Part shown: positions 37,601 to 39,224 of the stretch, piece after piece
How the letters are laid out: each line of letters starts with the position of its first letter
How positions within the stretch are numbered: position 1 is the first letter of the stretch
Source: a virus
DNA: 39,224 nt
Virus record (IMG/VR): IMGVR_UViG_3300019776_000214
Span: 1 to 39,224 of that record
Reading direction: 5' to 3' (one strand)
Translations under genes and position numbers: made by a program
The notes under the pieces: model-generated
Told to the model about the DNA's origin: nothing
Seen by the model: only the letters and a program-made list of their open reading frames with translations
The model's database searches: none

Positions 37601-39224
37601 TCGACTGCCTAAAACCAGTCAATTCATTAAGGACGCATTAAATCATGCAAAACTATCAATTTCAAACGAAGCCAGCCAAGACACAGCAGCCGAAGAATCA
37701 GGTGCGGTCGACTCCAATGCAACTGCCGTTCGAGCTACTGGAACTCCTCGTTACACTTTCGGACAAGGAGCAGGCACGAATCAAGGCAATGCCGTTCGCG
37801 GAACAAGTGGCAGCACTGGAGAAGGTGCGCGATACTCCGCAACCTCCGCTGTAACTCTTGCTGACTTACCTGAGCCAAATCAGGCAAGTAAATTCGCCAC
37901 AACTATTAGCGACGCGTTCACTGGGCTAGGTACGAAGTCATGGGTACTTGGTCTGATGACAATGCGTCAGATAGCTGATCGTTTCCCTAAAGTGGCTGCG
38001 TTCCAAAAGTACGTCAAAGCGCAAGAGGCTATGACTACTAAGACCAAACTACATCAAGCTATGGTGGCAGAGATCGACCACGATTTCACACGCTTATCTA
38101 GCGAAGACGCACTCAAGCTCTCGTCTGTCATGTTGAACGCGACAGCGAACGAATGGCATGTTGATCAGACTTTCGAGCATGAGTCTAACAAGCACGTTGA
38201 TCGTGTCTTGGCTCCTGAGTTCATGAAAGCACGTGCCGAGTTCAATGCGTTGACTGACGAGCAGAAAGCTCTGTACGGCAAGGTTAAAGCCAAGTTCGCT
38301 TCTGACCTTGAACTGCAAAGCAAGCTGATCAACAAACGCATCATCGATCAGTACCGTGAGTCTATGTCGGACAAGGTTACTCTACGTAACGGTTCCACTA
38401 TCTCATTGGACGAAGCAGCTAAAATTACTTCCCAAGAGAAGCGCCACGAATTGAAACTTGAGATCACTACGCAAGCAGCGCGTAAGAACTTGTCACGTAT
38501 GTGGGATGACTTAGATCACAACACGTACGCAGTTAGCCAGATTCAGGGTCCTTACTTCCCACTGATGCGTTTCGGTGAGCACGTTGTCGTGGCTAAATCT
38601 GATTCCTTGGTTTCCGCTCAAGGCGCGTTAGATGCCGCTAAACAAGCACTGGCTGAGTTGAACCAACGCGACGAAGCCGAATACACCGTGGAAGATCAGA
38701 AGCAGGCACGCAAGGCTGTATCTGATGCACAGGCTAAGTTAAACAGCTTGAAGGCTGACGATACGCACTACTTGGTTGAGTTCTACGAAAGTGAAACAGA
38801 AGCCAATAACCGCGTTAATCAGATCGCTGAGTTATTCCGTGATGACCCATCAATGAGTGTGCGTCGTGAACTGCGCTCTGCTCACTTCCGTGCCTTGGAT
38901 GCTGCTCCTTATGCGTTCATCAAGAACTTGGAAAACGAGATCAGTAAGCAGATGCCTGCTTCCGACGCTGGCAAGATTAAAGACGCTGTGCGTGATATTT
39001 ATATCCGCGCAATGCCTGAACGTGCTGCGTTGAAGTCCCAGTTGAACCGTATCAAGGGTTCTGTTACTGGTGCTAAGGTCGCTGAGATGCGTCGCTCTAT
39101 CATCGCATCTGGTCTGCGTAACTCGTTTAACTTGGCACGTATGGAACACGGCACTGAGTTAAATGACGCGCTGACTGAACTGCGTACTGGCAGAACGGAT
39201 GAAGAAAAACGCTTGGGTGAGGAA
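34620..39224 (+). CDS. Giant multidomain virion protein with HELGH zincin motif, 3' end beyond the window
   Basis: From the ATG at 34620 (AGGTGGG upstream) the frame stays open for 1535 codons to the window edge. Order: an N-terminal Gly/Ala-rich hydrophobic region (about 60-360: SALAGGIVNSAPSMVLGGGG, YAAIPAGIVTGLISRGFGSI); a disordered region with QADMF (543-547) and QLSMF (572-576); helical regions; a metalloprotease-like domain with SHELGHVLDGSM (901-912) and a later SEELFAQIF that may hold the third ligand; a low-complexity linker (about 1009-1078); and helical domains with GPYFPLMRFGEHVVVAK (about 1314-1330). This fits the giant polyvalent or DarB-like proteins packaged with phage DNA. 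Its role may be proteolysis during assembly or entry, or defence evasion. Confidence 0.88.
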   Translation, partial: MSDSTGSQNKGRGVSFPGRVQRSGTPDYIPPQVDYQSLFGGTDNEFLSSIPKKTNYIRDLGVDALNSVVTTGEAVAGLGRLVGLGGVLDAIDYRPGDTHEAISDLYSDGRKATEAEIQRSIESRKGESFLSQAAGGAMDYIRHPSALAGGIVNSAPSMVLGGGGARMVATKLFSAAEAAALARGASAVEARLAGQAAVDAAPNLLKTMGAAGEGAVASGQIAEAIHQKDPEGNIYAAIPAGIVTGLISRGFGSIKGLGDAETALLTGSKTAGASGNLLVRGAKGGLSETGQEFFQSGQERAWQNVGTGDPLMEGVANDAGAGAIQGFAMGAAFGAGSKHQDGASKPYTPSTTTSPNSPLNRAPVSPVTYTAQGELDLLGGSSSGINTRDAFAGPLPRENERTGFQPSFSYRDRLATENTDASARIASAAESGALSQLDSFGNVLTPSQFSQQDNIANTLAATNNGTQEPLQIVGQGKESLYDQKRAAQSKAARGLLLSSYEAQLLTQDIPAPPSMIELPPAPAQQPAIQVADSMRTRPAQPTQADMFGAPLDNQVTGLPRNGVTVNQADPNQLSMFDGKGNPTYQATTNEPPRFGDMAQEAASFFGFKLTDKRRPLVTDIVRSFHEGNIDEDTHDMLLHMVRESKLNQAKRVLDATLASAQEAKAVQEQAPVEQVAEPVAPTAEPVVQEQQAPVEVQEDEEPTNINQDVLVEEPSTAKLKDLMRLHSEGAPIASHPSMTPYDAELELQRRLSTTKNEREADKIGDYLENFREADSKIELARLKARTEQVQREIRESNDAIARAMQDERDSADGFVKEAPTTESPAELSKLTGDIYDHIENVLFPQLMDLGVVDALALVESIQAYNLPTNVEGQVGIIDGKYHILVNPKIVANPQMLSRVISHELGHVLDGSMRGTVYSSHAALRVTSVDGKVTGIGEIAREIVSTAKTDPLIREIFNYPLSTEFKYSAEVTSEELFAQIFSMMTNDSMRSIMERRLPKTSQFIKDALNHAKLSISNEASQDTAAEESGAVDSNATAVRATGTPRYTFGQGAGTNQGNAVRGTSGSTGEGARYSATSAVTLADLPEPNQASKFATTISDAFTGLGTKSWVLGLMTMRQIADRFPKVAAFQKYVKAQEAMTTKTKLHQAMVAEIDHDFTRLSSEDALKLSSVMLNATANEWHVDQTFEHESNKHVDRVLAPEFMKARAEFNALTDEQKALYGKVKAKFASDLELQSKLINKRIIDQYRESMSDKVTLRNGSTISLDEAAKITSQEKRHELKLEITTQAARKNLSRMWDDLDHNTYAVSQIQGPYFPLMRFGEHVVVAKSDSLVSAQGALDAAKQALAELNQRDEAEYTVEDQKQARKAVSDAQAKLNSLKADDTHYLVEFYESETEANNRVNQIAELFRDDPSMSVRRELRSAHFRALDAAPYAFIKNLENEISKQMPASDAGKIKDAVRDIYIRAMPERAALKSQLNRIKGSVTGAKVAEMRRSIIASGLRNSFNLARMEHGTELNDALTELRTGRTDEEKRLGEE
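37645..37854 (+). CDS. Possible overprinted gene inside the giant gene, 69 aa
   Basis: A second frame opens at ATG 37645 and ends with TAA at 37852-37854. It encodes MQNYQFQTKPAKTQQPKNQV, then a coherent helical part (MQLPFELLELLVTLSDKEQA, RIKAMPFAEQVAALEKVRDT). It coincides with the low-complexity linker of the giant protein in the other frame. AAGGA lies 11 nt upstream of the ATG, a long spacing. The helical protein-like composition argues for coding, but expression is not shown. Confidence 0.4.
   Translation: MQNYQFQTKPAKTQQPKNQVRSTPMQLPFELLELLVTLSDKEQARIKAMPFAEQVAALEKVRDTPQPPL

Noticed and set aside
1-39224. Reassignment of TAG to an amino acid (code 15)
   Set aside because: At least eight genes, including the lysozyme and a fibre gene, end properly at TAG with the next gene starting at once.
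1-39224. tRNA genes
   Set aside because: I saw no T-arm GGTTCGAATCC-like sequence with matching acceptor arms; a dedicated search could still find a divergent one.
1-39224. Integrase, attachment site or lysogeny module
   Set aside because: No recombinase or repressor-operator switch is visible; the single HTH protein lies inside the early operon. The unseen rest of the genome could differ.

Overview
The window is a 39 kb piece of a tailed double-stranded DNA phage genome (Caudoviricetes), most likely with podovirus morphology. The rightward block has the order small terminase, large terminase, portal, scaffold, major capsid protein, two head-tail adaptor-like proteins, fibres, lysis genes, a nozzle-like protein, a tail-tip/fibre protein, internal virion proteins and a giant multidomain protein. 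There is no tape-measure, sheath or tube gene set. The T4-type (GH24) lysozyme, sigma70-like promoters and strong GGAG-type ribosome sites point to a Gram-negative, probably proteobacterial host. The species cannot be told from this sequence. CTAG and GCTAGC words are common, unlike in many enterobacterial genomes. Both ends of the window cut genes, so the genome is longer; no polymerase, primase or helicase gene is present here.

Layout. (1) 1-9793, minus strand: a tightly packed early-type operon of about 21 small genes, many with ATGA-type overlaps. Recognisable members are a Cro/CI-type HTH protein, a DUF3310 protein, a DUF7448-like protein, a three-member paralogous family, several small membrane proteins, a class II glutamine amidotransferase and a 751-aa protein with a C-terminal amidoligase domain. 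(2) 9794-10576: an operon promoter and a 202-aa putative double winged-helix protein. (3) 10577-11413: a non-coding region with eight copies of a TGTAGAAAGACGAC-type iteron (six direct, two inverted) and an AT-rich tract. It is the best candidate for a replication origin or a major regulatory site. (4) 11414-12136, minus: an Ala/Lys-rich protein with its own promoter and terminator. (5) 12137-12490: a divergent control region. (6) 12491-39224, plus: DNA packaging, head, tail, lysis and ejection genes, ending in a giant open frame (at least 1535 codons) with an HELGH zinc-protease motif.

Regulation visible in the sequence. Sigma70-like promoters with 17-bp spacers stand before the early operon, the winged-helix gene, the Ala/Lys-rich gene and the terminase. 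Two of them share a roughly 46-bp conserved block including the spacer, and the leaders of the minus-strand genes share a 14-nt motif just upstream of the ribosome site. In the late operon, hairpins after the portal and capsid genes are each combined with a promoter-like element. The hairpin after the capsid gene also has a mutually exclusive alternative fold, as expected for graded expression of head versus tail genes.

Most unusual points: the amidoligase/glutamine-amidotransferase pair, preceded by a near-textbook H-type pseudoknot; the iteron cluster; an in-frame amber codon in an otherwise intact small gene; and a second reading frame overprinted on a low-complexity linker of the giant virion protein.
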